From JAPPLB01 sp965218555 (lineage in GTDB: Bacteria; Acidobacteriota; Terriglobia; Bryobacterales; UBA6623): DNA of 64,000 nucleotides. Positions 9,109 through 18,505 of the stretch are shown here, one piece after another. The position numbers and the translations under genes are program-made. The stretch covers positions 2,728,001 through 2,792,000 of the forward strand of contig OZ244625.1 in NCBI GenBank assembly GCA_965218555.1, read 5' to 3'. Positions within the stretch are counted from its first letter, which is position 1, and the number at the start of each line of letters is the position of its first letter. The notes under the pieces are model-generated. The model was given only the letters and a program-made list of their open reading frames with translations, made no database searches and was not told where the DNA came from.

Positions 9109-10113
9109 CTATGAGCCGCCGGACTTGACTCCCATCTTCTTTTCGGCTTCCGCGATTCGGCGCGAAAGCGCTTCTTGCAGCCGCGTGGGCATGCGGTCGA
9201 AGCGGTCCGTGTTCGTCTTCACTTTCAACTGGATCTGACGGAAGATGTCGAGCGCCGTGTCGTCTTGACCGGCGTTTTCGTAAAGCCCGGCAAGCTCGAG
9301 ATGCATGAGATAGTTGCGCGGAAAATCGCGGATGATGCTTTCGAGTACTGCAACGGCTTCGAGAGGCCGCTGCTCGCGGCGCAGCAACAGCACAAGCAGG
9401 GCGCGGGCCGAGTCACGTGCCAAATCGCCATTCTCGGCGACCCGGCGAACATACTCCTCCCCCTTCTTCTTGCTGCCTCGAACGCCCCCGAAAGCCACCA
9501 TGTAGCGAACAGCCCAAGGGAGGCTGCCGACGACATACTCGTGTGTTCCGGCGATGAGATAGCCGTCAATAAACTCAGGATGAGTCTTGATCGATTCACG
9601 GCTATGCTTGTCCGCGAGGTTGCTGCTGCGCAGTGCTCCGAAATACGCTGTGCGCATCATGAATTGATAGGTGCTCTGGAGCCCATAGCTGGTTGACAGC
9701 GCATAGCGGGCGCGGACATTCCGAGAGTCCGCCTCGAGGGTGTCTTCGGCTACCTGCCGTCCGCGCAGTAATACGCCCTCGAATTCCTTCGTGACCTTGG
9801 GATCGACGGAAGGCTTCTCCCAGGCATGGAATTGGTTGTCGCCTTTGAAAGCCTTTGTCTCCAACTTTCCTAGGCGCAGGAGTTCTTTGTAGAGAATCGA
9901 GGTCGCCAAGCGATTGTGCGCTACCGGATCATCCGGCTTTTGTGCAACGAGCCGTCGGTTCGCTTCAATCGCCTCCTCGTACTCGAGGTTATGGAAATGC
10001 TCGTGTCCGAGGGTCCGATCATCGACGCCGTCCCAGGATGCCGCCGGGAGGTCCGGCGGCACACTGACCGCCAGAAGGCAAAGGAGCCGGATTCTTGGGA
10101 ACGTATGCACCAC
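9109..10113 (-). CDS. Exported TPR-repeat protein of unknown role
   Basis: The N-terminus VVHTFPRIRLLCLLAVSV resembles a signal peptide with cleavage near PAAS, so the protein is probably periplasmic or lipid-free secreted. Tetratricopeptide-like helices are seen near residues 35-70 (EEAIEANRRLVAQKPDDPVAHNRLA) and 245-295 (PLEAVAVLESIIRDFPRN, LELAGLYENAGQDDTALDI). The middle is helical without a motif I recognise. It starts with tandem GTG codons. It faces argR convergently. TPR arrays mediate protein contacts, but no partner can be named. Confidence 0.75.
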   Translation of the reverse strand: MVHTFPRIRLLCLLAVSVPPDLPAASWDGVDDRTLGHEHFHNLEYEEAIEANRRLVAQKPDDPVAHNRLATSILYKELLRLGKLETKAFKGDNQFHAWEKPSVDPKVTKEFEGVLLRGRQVAEDTLEADSRNVRARYALSTSYGLQSTYQFMMRTAYFGALRSSNLADKHSRESIKTHPEFIDGYLIAGTHEYVVGSLPWAVRYMVAFGGVRGSKKKGEEYVRRVAENGDLARDSARALLVLLLRREQRPLEAVAVLESIIRDFPRNYLMHLELAGLYENAGQDDTALDIFRQIQLKVKTNTDRFDRMPTRLQEALSRRIAEAEKKMGVKSGGS

Positions 10114-10131
10114 TAACCTGTATGACGCGGG

Positions 10132-10797
10132 TTAGCGTATTACGATTACTTCTCGGATGCTGTCGTGTGTCAAAAAAAACTTAAGTGAACTGAATCCGCT
10201 GAACATTCGCTCCAGGCTTCGATTGTTGAAGGTGTGGGTCAGCGGCCTCCGATGCCGTTCCCGGAGCCGGAGTCGGTCCGCATCTTCGATCTGATATTGG
10301 TGCGCCGTGACAGGCTCACCCTTTGTATGGATATGAAAGAGGGTTAACATCGACCCGCCGGGGTGCAGGATCCGGTTGAGTCGCGTCACGGCGAGTTGGA
10401 GGACTTCCGGGTCGAAGAATTCGAGCACATCCCAGACGAGGATGGCGTCAAAGGTCGCTGGAGGAAATCCGAGATATTCTTTGATGAACGCTTTGGCGTC
10501 GGTCGGGCCGAACCTTCGTCCCGGCAATTTCTCCCGATAGGCGTCGAACAACGACAGCAAGTCGAGCACGTGGATTCTGCAACCCAAGGAACTGAGGAAA
10601 CTGATATTCGATTCGCTCAAGCTGCCCAGGTCAAGAACGTGGCGTCGCTCTGAGTCCGGCAGCGAAGAGAGGCAGTAACTGAGACCTCGGCTGTAACGCT
10701 GCGAGGTGCTTTGCTGGGGAGTTGAAGCAAACGGGTCCGCCCCGATGGACGCCTCCCGCCGGCTGTTATCAAGAAACCTGTCGGAGATCTCCGCCAA
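10132..10797 (-). CDS. SAM-dependent methyltransferase-like protein
   Basis: A Rossmann methyltransferase-like fold is suggested by HVLDLGSLSESNISFL (motif I, with a weakened GxGxG), FDAILVWDVLEFFDP (motif IV/post-I region) and LHPGGSMLTLFHI. The acceptor is unknown. The first usable start is TTG at 10797. The frame is the same as that of the upstream bactofilin, separated from its TAG stop by 18 sense codons with no other NTG start, which makes the true N-terminus uncertain. The pairing with bactofilin hints at a cell-envelope or cytoskeleton link, but this is inference only. Confidence 0.75.
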   Translation of the reverse strand: MAEISDRFLDNSRREASIGADPFASTPQQSTSQRYSRGLSYCLSSLPDSERRHVLDLGSLSESNISFLSSLGCRIHVLDLLSLFDAYREKLPGRRFGPTDAKAFIKEYLGFPPATFDAILVWDVLEFFDPEVLQLAVTRLNRILHPGGSMLTLFHIHTKGEPVTAHQYQIEDADRLRLRERHRRPLTHTFNNRSLERMFSGFSSLKFFLTHDSIREVIVIR

Positions 10798-10851
10798 CCT
10801 GTCCGCCGTCGATTTCCTGACGCTGTCGGGACTGATCTTGCCGGGCCCCGC

Positions 10852-11442
10852 CTAGGAACCCTTGCTGTCCGTTGAGCCGGCCTTGGAGATGGGTGGCCGA
10901 TCGTGTCTTGCTGTTGCTGCCACTGGCGGCCGGCTGCGCTGGGGTTTGCTCACTCGCTGCGGCGCTTTCTCGTTCGTTTCGGGTTTCAAGATGTCGATAC
11001 TCCCCCGAAACATTGCGCCGTCTTCGATCACGATTCGAGGTGTCACCAAGTCGCTTTCCAGTGATCCGGACTTGCGAATCTCAACTCTTTCGCCGCAGTG
11101 CACTTTCCCTTCCAGGTGTCCCAATACGGTGATCGAGCGGGCTTTTACTTGTGCGCGGACTTTGCCGCTCGGACCGACGATGAGGGAGTTATCAGGCAGC
11201 TCAATCGTTCCTTCGATCTCTCCGTCGACGTAAACGTCCTCGCTGCCGGTCAATTCACCCTTGACCTTGACGGTCTTTCCGATCCGTGCCTGGACTCGCC
11301 CGGAGAGAACACCCTCGCCCGCCGGGTTGGCGACCGTGCTCGAAGCTGGAGGTTGAGCTGTGGCGGGAGGGGCGGCCGGTTGGTCGGTTGCCGGGGTAGC
11401 TGTTTGCTGTTGCGACGCTTCTTCTTCTTTTTGTCCCCACAT
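10852..11442 (-). CDS. Bactofilin (polymer-forming cytoskeletal protein)
   Basis: Bactofilins polymerise without nucleotide into filaments that scaffold envelope and shape functions. The beta-helical bactofilin core spans about residues 50-150 (GELTGSEDVYVDGEIEGTI, SITVLGHLEGKVHCGERVEIRKSG). Flexible Ala/Pro/Thr-rich and basic tails lie on either side, as is usual. The total of 196 residues fits. An ATG start sits downstream of an AT-rich stretch (TATAAA-like at about 11470-11480). It is followed in the same orientation by the methyltransferase-like gene. Confidence 0.92.
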   Translation of the reverse strand: MWGQKEEEASQQQTATPATDQPAAPPATAQPPASSTVANPAGEGVLSGRVQARIGKTVKVKGELTGSEDVYVDGEIEGTIELPDNSLIVGPSGKVRAQVKARSITVLGHLEGKVHCGERVEIRKSGSLESDLVTPRIVIEDGAMFRGSIDILKPETNEKAPQRVSKPQRSRPPVAATARHDRPPISKAGSTDSKGS

Positions 11443-11620
11443 GAGAGTCCTCGCAGGTATCAGAGCTATTTTATATTACCACACCCAACGGCCCTGCTCG
11501 GAGCGGTGGGCGGGTGTACACTATATTCATGAATGTATGCAAGCGCACATCGCTCTGCCTGATACTGTCGTTTGACCGTCGCCAGACGAACACGTTGACG
11601 TTTCCCCACGGGCACCAGCC

Positions 11621-12970
11621 ATGAAACGCAATCAAGCAAATCGCCGATCGTTCCTGAAGACTGCGGGAGTGAGCCTCACTCTTCCGTGGCTGGAATCTGT
11701 CTCGACGCTCGCCGCGGCTCCCGCAAAGCAGGCGGGTGCGCAGGCGCCGATTCGCTTTTTGACGACTTTTTTTCCGCTCGGCGTCAATACGCATCATTGG
11801 GGAGCCTGCGGCTCAGGCGAAGATCTGAAGCTCCAGCCTACGCTTGAGCCGCTGGAAGTGATCAAGCACAAGGTCAATGTCCTTCAGGACTTGTCCCATC
11901 TGCATCTGAGCAAAGTGCGCGGACATGCCGGCAAGGTCGCCGCGTTTCTTACGGGTGAACCCGGCGGGCGGGACCATAACCGATCGGGCATTTCTTTCGA
12001 TCAGCAGATCGCCGGTCGGATCGGTGACCAAACCGAGTTTCGTTCGCTCGTGTTGGGCATTGCTCCCTCAAGAAACGGCCGCGGCTTTTACGATTCCAGT
12101 ATTTCTTGGAGGAGCCCTGACAAGCCTCTTTCCAAAGAGATCGATCCCGGCATGACGTTCGCGGCTTTGTTCTCCGACAAGTCCTGGTTGAAGCGGGACC
12201 AGAGCGTGCTCGACTTTGTGCTCGTTCAGGCCAAGGATCTTGAAAAACAGATCAGCGCGCAGGACAGCCAGACATTGGCTGAATACTTCGAGGGCATTCG
12301 CGAATTGGAGCTGCGAATCGAGCGTCTGGAGCGGGAAAAGACCGATCGGCAACGTCAACAGGCTGAGGCCTCTTTCATCTCCAAGCGTTTTCACGCCGAT
12401 GACCCGAGCGGTGCAGGCGAGACACCGGATTTCGCTCTCTATCAGCCGGAGAACTTTCGCGAACACACCCGCTTGATGCTTGATTTGATCGTGCTGGCCT
12501 TGCGAATGGATAAGACCCGCGTGCTGACGTTCATGTTCGACAGCTACGGCCCCAAATATATGGACTTCAGCTTTGTGCCTGGTGTCACCGGTCAGTGGCA
12601 TGCTTTGAGCCACCATAAGGAAACACCGAGTTCTCTGCACCAATACCATCTCATCAACCGCTGGCATATCTCTCAATTTGCCTATTTGCTGCAGAAGATG
12701 GACGAGGTGCGGGAAGGGGCTCGCACGCTACTGGACAACTCGATGGTCATGATCGGGTCCGATATGTGGGACGGAAACCGCCATACCTGCACGGAGTATC
12801 CTCTGCTACTGGCCGGCAGTGGCGGCGGCCGGATCAAGACCGGGCGGGCCATTGATTTCCAGGGCGGCTCGATGTCCCGGCTCTTTTTGTCAATCGCAGA
12901 AACCATGGGCGCCCCGCTGGACGGGTTTCAGGAGGCGACCGAGTCGTATGGTTCGACGCTAGCAGGATAA
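11621..12970 (+). CDS. DUF1552 family Tat-exported protein
   Basis: The N-terminus NRRSFLKTAGVSLTLPWLE is a twin-arginine signal, so the folded protein should be exported. The rest matches the DUF1552 family by LTTFFPLGVNTHHWG, NVLQDLSHLHL, GHAGKVAAFLTGEP and the C-terminal DMWDGNRHTCTEYPLLLAGSGGG. Its biochemical function is not established. It lies 10 bases before a DUF1592-type cytochrome. That pairing is recurrent in Planctomycetes and Bryobacterales and suggests one extracytoplasmic system. Confidence 0.9.
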   Translation: MKRNQANRRSFLKTAGVSLTLPWLESVSTLAAAPAKQAGAQAPIRFLTTFFPLGVNTHHWGACGSGEDLKLQPTLEPLEVIKHKVNVLQDLSHLHLSKVRGHAGKVAAFLTGEPGGRDHNRSGISFDQQIAGRIGDQTEFRSLVLGIAPSRNGRGFYDSSISWRSPDKPLSKEIDPGMTFAALFSDKSWLKRDQSVLDFVLVQAKDLEKQISAQDSQTLAEYFEGIRELELRIERLEREKTDRQRQQAEASFISKRFHADDPSGAGETPDFALYQPENFREHTRLMLDLIVLALRMDKTRVLTFMFDSYGPKYMDFSFVPGVTGQWHALSHHKETPSSLHQYHLINRWHISQFAYLLQKMDEVREGARTLLDNSMVMIGSDMWDGNRHTCTEYPLLLAGSGGGRIKTGRAIDFQGGSMSRLFLSIAETMGAPLDGFQEATESYGSTLAG

Positions 12971-12980
12971 GAAGATCCCC

Positions 12981-15362
12981 ATGCAGCCTGCCCGCTTCGC
13001 CATCCGGCCCTTCATCACTGCCTGCGGCCTCGCTCTTTTCCTTGGCGTCGGTATGGTCCATATACCCGCCCTGGCGGCGAAGAATGATCAATCCCAAGCA
13101 TGGGATGCGAAGGTTCGACCGATCTTCGAGCAGTACTGCTTTCGGTGCCACGGCTCCGAAACCCAGATGGCCGGCCTGCGGCTGGACCGCCATGAAGCTG
13201 CACTGCAGGGCGGCGACAACGGCCCGGTGATCATCGCCAGGCAGTCTTCCCAAAGTCTGCTCATACAACGTCTGTCGGCCCCTCCCACCGAAGGCCGCGC
13301 CATGCCTCCCATGGGCAATCCCAGGCCTGACGCGGAACAAATCAGGATCATTGCCGCATGGATCGACGAGGGTGCGCCGTGGCCGGCGGGCAAGCAGGAA
13401 GGGAACGCTGTGGCAGAGAAGGCTCCGGAACAACCTGTGGCCTACCACGAACTGTCCGGGCCGGCCAAGGAGTTGACATTCGAAAAGGAGATCCATCCCT
13501 TCCTAAGGCATTACTGCTACGACTGCCACGGCAAGCAGAGTCGTGAAGGCGGGCTTGCCATTGAGCAATACTCGGATGAGTGGCCCGGCGAGGACCTCCG
13601 TAGTTGGCATCAGCAATGGGAAAAGATTGCGCGCGCCATCACCACCGGAGCCATGCCTCATCCGAGCCAGAAACGCCAACCCTCCGAAGAAGAACGGGAA
13701 CTCTTCGGCCTGTGGTTCGAAAAGGAAATGGAATCGCGCATCACCCCCGACTCGTCCCGCGCCAGCAATGCGCGGCTGCGACAGTTGACGCCTTTCGAGT
13801 ACGACAATACCGTGCGTGAGTTGACCGGACTCGACCTGGGGCTCGGTAGCCTGACGCAACCGGGTGGAACAGCCAGTGACGGCGGCTTTCTGAACCAGGG
13901 CCTCGAGATGCAGTTATCCCCCTCGAAGTTGTCGCGCTATCTGTTGGCCGCGGATCGGATCGTCGCCAACGCCTCATTCGATCCTGACGAGGGCATCCGT
14001 TTTCACCCGGAGCCGCGATCGTCTCGGCCTGACTCCTCAAACTCGGCCCCGCCGGCCGAATGGCAAGCCGCGGCCTACCAGCACCTGTCCACCTTTGCCG
14101 CCCGGGCCTTCCGCCGTCCTCTGCGCGAAGCGGAGACTGCCGGACTCATGGCCCTTTATGACCAACAGATCGAAAGCGGCAAGAATTTCGAGGACGCCTG
14201 CCGACAGGTATTGCAGGGCATCTTTGCCTCGCCACAGTTTGTCTACTTGGCCGAGGAGCACCGCTGGGAAAGACAGGTGATCAACTGGAGTGACAAGAAA
14301 CGGGAGAAATCCGAAGCGACCGCTCCGTTGTCCGATCACGAAGTGGCGTCCCGGCTGTCGTATTTTCTGTGGTCCGGTCCGCCGGATGAGGAACTGACGC
14401 AGTTGGCCGTCGAGCAGCGGCTGCACGATCTTGAAGTGCTGGAGGCTCAGGTAAAGCGAATGCTTTCCGACCAGAAGGCTGCCGCTCTGGCGACGCAGTT
14501 CGCCGGGTACTGGCTCAAGTTCAACAAGATCGCCGACCATCTCGACATCAGCCGTCAGCGCTTTCCGGAGTTCACCGAATCGCTGCAAAGGGCGATGTAT
14601 GACGAAGTGCATTACTTCGTCGAAGAAATCATTCGCCATGATCTGAGCATCCTGAATCTCATCGACTCTGATTTCACGTTCGTGAACCGCGAACTGGCGG
14701 CGTACTACGCAATGGCAGATGTCACTGGCGCAGGTTTTCAGAGAGTCCGATTCACGGATCGTGACGGTCGCGGCGGCATATTGGGCATGGCCGGGATTCT
14801 GAGTCTGACTTCGCATCCGGACCGGCGCAGTGCCGTGGAACGTGGCGCTTATATCCTGCGCGAGATTCTTGGCACGCCACCGCTGCCGCCGCCGGTGGAC
14901 GTCGACAAACTGGAGGACGTCACCGCGGACGACGGACGACCGTTGACCTTGGCTGCAATGATGGAACGGCACCGGCAAGAAACCCGTTGTGCCGGCTGTC
15001 ATAGCCGCATGGATCCCCTCGGCCTCGCGCTGGAAGAGTTCGACGGGATTGGTCGCCGGACGAAGCCGGAATCAGTAAACGGCGACTCGGTTGCCGGCTG
15101 GGCCGGATTGCCGGATGGAACCACGCTGCACGGACTCGAAGATCTCAAGCGTTACCTTCTCCAAGGTCCACAGCGGCGGAAGTTCGTCTACAATTTTTCC
15201 AAGCGACTCATGACGTACGCCCTGACCCGCAAGCTGCAATCCGGCGACTTCTATACGCTGCTCTCGACACGCCGTGCTCTGGAAGACAACGGATACCGGT
15301 TCTCCGCAGCGGTGACCACGATCGTCACCAGTGACGTCTTCCTCCAGCGGGCTGAGGAATAG
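12981..15362 (+). CDS. Multi-heme DUF1587/1592/1588/1585 exported protein
   Basis: A signal peptide (FITACGLALFLGVGMVHIPALA) precedes three CxxCH heme sites: C53-x2-C56-H57, C179-x2-C182-H183 and C670-x2-C673-H674. Between them is the DUF1587-DUF1595-DUF1592-DUF1588-DUF1585 series (LTPFEYDNTVRELTGLDL, DHEVASRLSYFLWSGPPDEEL, GGILGMAGILSLTSHPDRRS, MDPLGLALEEFDGIGRRT). The family is of unknown enzymology and is thought to act in the periplasm or at the surface. It is the second gene of a pair with the DUF1552 protein. Confidence 0.9.
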   Translation: MQPARFAIRPFITACGLALFLGVGMVHIPALAAKNDQSQAWDAKVRPIFEQYCFRCHGSETQMAGLRLDRHEAALQGGDNGPVIIARQSSQSLLIQRLSAPPTEGRAMPPMGNPRPDAEQIRIIAAWIDEGAPWPAGKQEGNAVAEKAPEQPVAYHELSGPAKELTFEKEIHPFLRHYCYDCHGKQSREGGLAIEQYSDEWPGEDLRSWHQQWEKIARAITTGAMPHPSQKRQPSEEERELFGLWFEKEMESRITPDSSRASNARLRQLTPFEYDNTVRELTGLDLGLGSLTQPGGTASDGGFLNQGLEMQLSPSKLSRYLLAADRIVANASFDPDEGIRFHPEPRSSRPDSSNSAPPAEWQAAAYQHLSTFAARAFRRPLREAETAGLMALYDQQIESGKNFEDACRQVLQGIFASPQFVYLAEEHRWERQVINWSDKKREKSEATAPLSDHEVASRLSYFLWSGPPDEELTQLAVEQRLHDLEVLEAQVKRMLSDQKAAALATQFAGYWLKFNKIADHLDISRQRFPEFTESLQRAMYDEVHYFVEEIIRHDLSILNLIDSDFTFVNRELAAYYAMADVTGAGFQRVRFTDRDGRGGILGMAGILSLTSHPDRRSAVERGAYILREILGTPPLPPPVDVDKLEDVTADDGRPLTLAAMMERHRQETRCAGCHSRMDPLGLALEEFDGIGRRTKPESVNGDSVAGWAGLPDGTTLHGLEDLKRYLLQGPQRRKFVYNFSKRLMTYALTRKLQSGDFYTLLSTRRALEDNGYRFSAAVTTIVTSDVFLQRAEE

Positions 15363-15539
15363 CCGTACCTTTCAACATCCACTTCCGCCAGATCCGCAAA
15401 TACCAGCTTCTCGAAGTTTGAGTGTTCATGAGGAATGCTGGTTCGGGAGCAACGCGCGCCCTCCGGCATGTGGAAGGCCGGTGATCACGCGGAACCCCGC
15501 ACCATCGCCATTTCAAAAAGATAACCAGTTGAAGAGAAA

Positions 15540-15615
15540 TGGTGAGCGCGCAGGGAATCGAACCCCGAACCTAGTGATTAAGAGTCACTTGCTCTACCAA
15601 TTGAGCTACGCGCCC
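15540..15615 (-). tRNA. tRNA-Lys, anticodon CTT
   Basis: Read on the minus strand it starts GGGCGCGTAGCTCAATTGG and folds as a full cloverleaf. The anticodon arm AGTGA-CTCTTAA-TCACT puts CTT at positions 34-36. The T-loop GGTTCGATTCC-type sequence is present, and CCA is encoded at the 3' end (15540-15542). The length is 76 nt. It lies between the convergently oriented cytochrome gene and the ligase-like gene. Confidence 0.95.
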
Positions 15616-15916
15616 GGAAGGGGAAAGAACTTCAGGCTTGGTTTCCAGAAAGGCCGCGTGCCGCGTGCGTAGGGCCATTCCCTGTCCCAAGCGGCTCTCA
15701 TTGTATCATCGGCGCGTGTCGTCAGCATGTCGGCTCTCTCTCGGGGTTCGGTGCCTCTATGGCGACAAACCATTCTTCCCGCTGGGATCTGTTGCGTGCC
15801 GTCGGCTTGCCGTGGCGCGAAGTCAGGTGGTGAGAAATGCAGGCGAGCTTCGCGTTACGGATTGTGTCCCGGAGCGGAATAACAGGAAAAGCGGCGGGAG
15901 GATTCCGGACTCCGGT
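15616..15916. other. Upstream region of tRNA-Lys with a repeat fragment
   Basis: No gene. TACAAT on the minus strand at 15700-15705, about 85 bases upstream of the tRNA, is a possible -10 with a poor -35. At about 15825-15847, GGTGGTGAGAAATGCAGGC is the right inverted end of the dispersed repeat found complete at 43174-43355, without a recognisable left end here. Confidence 0.45.
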
Positions 15917-17212
15917 TCACAGGTGCTTCCAGCGCTTTGCTTTCATCTCGAATCGCGGAAGTGTACCGGGAGTGACGCATTCCACCGAGAAGCGGAGGCC
16001 AAAAGCGCGGTGAAGAGCTTGCTCAACATGATTTGCGAGATGGGAAGGGCCCGTGCCCGGGGCGGAAGACTCGATCCGAAGCCGCAATTCCGTCAAGTCG
16101 CTGTTGGTGCTGATATCAACTTGGAATTCCGCGATCCCGCCGTCAGCTCTCAGCACGTCCTCGACGGCGCTGGGGTAGAGGTTGACTCCGCGCACGATCA
16201 CCATGTCGTCTGTCCGCCCCAGGATGCCCCCTTCCAAGGACAGCTCGTAGCTGCCGCACTCGCAGCGAGCGGCGTTCGCGGGTCGTACGAGGTCGCCCGT
16301 CCAGTAACGAATGACGGGAGACCCGAGGCGGCCGAGAGACGTAAGGACAAGTTCGCCGATGTCGTCCGACTTTACCGGCGCGAGTGTTTCGGGATCGATG
16401 ACCTCGGCGAAGTAGGCCGATTCCATTACGTGGGCGACGCCGCGGCGGTGGGGGCATTCGTAGCTGACCGGCCCAACTTCCGTCATGCCGTAGTGATCGA
16501 ACACGCGGGCGCCCGGCCAGAGTTTTTCGATCAGCCCGCGGGTTGACGAGATGGCGCCTCCCGGCTCGCCGGCAACGATGATCGCCCGAACCTTCGAAGC
16601 CGAGAGGTCGATGTTCTCTTCGGTGGCCGCTTCGCCAAGGCGAATCGCGTAGGTAGGCGTGGCGCAGAGTGTGGTGACAGCATTGTCGACGATGGTTCTG
16701 AGCCGCGCCGCGCTGCGCTGGCCGCCGCCGGGAATGGCGAGACTGCCCATGCGGCTCGCCGCGTCAAACGCTGACCAGAAACCGAGAAACGGCCCGAAGG
16801 AGAAGGGGAAGAAGATCCGATCTTGTGCCGTGATACCGGCAGCCTCGAAGATGCGCTCCCAAGAGTCGACCATCCAGTTCCAACTCTCGCGCGTGTCGAG
16901 CCAGCGAACAGGAGTGGAGGTTGTCCCGCTGGTCTGGTGGAACCGGCAATAGTCCTCGATCGGGAAGGCGCGGTTGGACCCGTACGGCGGGTTCCGGCGT
17001 TGATCGTCGACCAGTTCCCTCTTGGACGTCAGGGGTGTCCGGGCGATGAAGTCGGCGAGGCTCTCCGGCAGGCGATCGGTCCCGGCGGCCCGCAGCTTCG
17101 CCTGGTAGAAGGGGTTATCGGCTAGGGTCGTCTTGAGAAGAGCATGCAGTTTCTTCAACTGATGCGCTTCGAGCGCGGCTCTGTCGAGATGCAGCGTCTT
17201 CAATGAGTTCAT
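15917..17212 (-). CDS. Phenylacetate-CoA ligase family adenylate-forming enzyme
   Basis: Activates a carboxylic acid as an adenylate, usually for transfer to CoA. Motifs are FHQTSGTTSTPVRW (ATP loop), DHYGMTEVGPVSYEC (adenine/substrate region), IRYWTGDLV and the C-terminal GRTDDMVIVRGVNLYPSAVE. At 431 residues it matches PaaK length. It is the last gene of a three-gene operon after a HemN-like radical SAM protein and an FAD flavoprotein (30-base gap). No phenylacetate catabolism genes are nearby, so the substrate is open and could be an acid made by its neighbours. Confidence 0.85.
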   Translation of the reverse strand: MNSLKTLHLDRAALEAHQLKKLHALLKTTLADNPFYQAKLRAAGTDRLPESLADFIARTPLTSKRELVDDQRRNPPYGSNRAFPIEDYCRFHQTSGTTSTPVRWLDTRESWNWMVDSWERIFEAAGITAQDRIFFPFSFGPFLGFWSAFDAASRMGSLAIPGGGQRSAARLRTIVDNAVTTLCATPTYAIRLGEAATEENIDLSASKVRAIIVAGEPGGAISSTRGLIEKLWPGARVFDHYGMTEVGPVSYECPHRRGVAHVMESAYFAEVIDPETLAPVKSDDIGELVLTSLGRLGSPVIRYWTGDLVRPANAARCECGSYELSLEGGILGRTDDMVIVRGVNLYPSAVEDVLRADGGIAEFQVDISTNSDLTELRLRIESSAPGTGPSHLANHVEQALHRAFGLRFSVECVTPGTLPRFEMKAKRWKHL

Positions 17213-17242
17213 GCGGTTGGTAACGACATCCCGGCGGCCAGT

Positions 17243-18490
17243 TCACGCGGCCGCCAGAGGACGGCCGTGGGACAGAGGATCCGGCACGGCGGCGAACTTC
17301 GACACCGCTTTGAAGAGCGGCTCAAAATCGCGGGAAAGGTTTCCAATGAGGCAATCGGTCAGGTCGGGGCTGAGTTCTGGGTGCTCCTTCATCAAGTCAG
17401 CGAAGCTGAAGCCGTGGTCGTAGAAAGCGTAGACCAGTCGGCGCATCGCTTCCATGCCGCTGCACATCTCGTTGGCGTAGTCGTTGAAGCGCTCGGCTGA
17501 GTAGTCTCCTGCGGCGAGTGCCGCGTCGACGGCGTCGGCGACGAGTTCCCCGCCCCGCAGCGCGAAGAAGAGTCCCGAGGAAAACACGGGGTCGAGAAAA
17601 CCGAATGCGTCTCCCGTGAGGACCAACCCGTCGGTGGCGGTGTAGCGCGAGCGATAGGAGAACTCACCGGTGACCCGCAAGGGTTCCGTTCGCCGGCCGA
17701 TGGCAAGATGCTTCTCGATCCAGCGGTTGTTGGTGACCTCGCGCAGGAAGATTTCTTCGAGGTCGCGCGTGTCGCGGTATAGATAATCGCTTTCGGCGAC
17801 AACGCCGACGCTGACCATGTCGTCGGGGAGAGGGATGTACCAAAACCAACCGCGCTCGGGAATCGAGGCGATGGTGGTTGCGCCTTCGTCACGGCCGGGG
17901 TCGCGAAGAGCGCCTTGGTAATAGGTCCAGATCGAAATCTTCTTGAGATGGTGGTCCCGCACACGCCAGTTGTTGCGCAGCATTGAGAGCGAATCGCGCC
18001 CGGTGGCGTCGATGGTGATCGGTGCGCGGAACTCCAGTGTACCCCCATCCTTGGCTTTCGCCCGCACGCCGGCAACGGCGCCGTTTTCATCGATCGTATC
18101 TGTGACCTTTGTTTCTTCCAGAACCTCGGCGCCTTTTTCGCGGGCGTTATCCATGAGCATCTGGTCGAACTCGCTGCGAAGCACCTGCCAGGTGCAGGCT
18201 GCCTCGTGCTGGAGGTGTTCGAAGAAGTAAAACGGCTGCGAGAGGTTCCCGCGCCGGCTGACGAACTGGACGCTGTGCTTGCTGGGGAAATGCGACTTCT
18301 TCATGCGCTCAATCATGCCGATGCGTTCGAGAGGGAAGTACGTATACGGGATGAGCGACTCGCCGACGTGATACCGTGGAAACTTTTCCCGCTCGATGGC
18401 GAGGACGCGGCGGCCTTTGGCAGCCAGAACTGCCGCGGCAGTGGAACCGGAAGGACCTGCGCCGATCACGATGGCGTCGTAGCGGTTCAT
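17243..18490 (-). CDS. FAD-dependent halogenase/reductase-like flavoprotein
   Basis: The Rossmann FAD site IVIGAGPSGSTAAAVLA starts at residue 7, and ATDGLVLTGDAFGFLDPVFSSG is the second FAD contact. RYHVGESLIP and GWFWYIPL resemble flavin-dependent halogenases and the related geranylgeranyl-reductase-like group, the latter segment recalling the WxWxIP signature. The length of 415 residues fits. Whether it halogenates, hydroxylates or reduces cannot be decided by eye. It sits between a HemN-like radical SAM gene (15-base gap) and an acid-CoA ligase gene (30-base gap). Confidence 0.82.
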   Translation of the reverse strand: MNRYDAIVIGAGPSGSTAAAVLAAKGRRVLAIEREKFPRYHVGESLIPYTYFPLERIGMIERMKKSHFPSKHSVQFVSRRGNLSQPFYFFEHLQHEAACTWQVLRSEFDQMLMDNAREKGAEVLEETKVTDTIDENGAVAGVRAKAKDGGTLEFRAPITIDATGRDSLSMLRNNWRVRDHHLKKISIWTYYQGALRDPGRDEGATTIASIPERGWFWYIPLPDDMVSVGVVAESDYLYRDTRDLEEIFLREVTNNRWIEKHLAIGRRTEPLRVTGEFSYRSRYTATDGLVLTGDAFGFLDPVFSSGLFFALRGGELVADAVDAALAAGDYSAERFNDYANEMCSGMEAMRRLVYAFYDHGFSFADLMKEHPELSPDLTDCLIGNLSRDFEPLFKAVSKFAAVPDPLSHGRPLAAA

Positions 18491-18505
18491 CGTCGATGTC
18501 GTGAC

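Noticed and set aside
15917..17212. Phenylacetate degradation locus
   Set aside because: Only a PaaK-like ligase is present. No paa ring-epoxidase or hydrolase genes are nearby.
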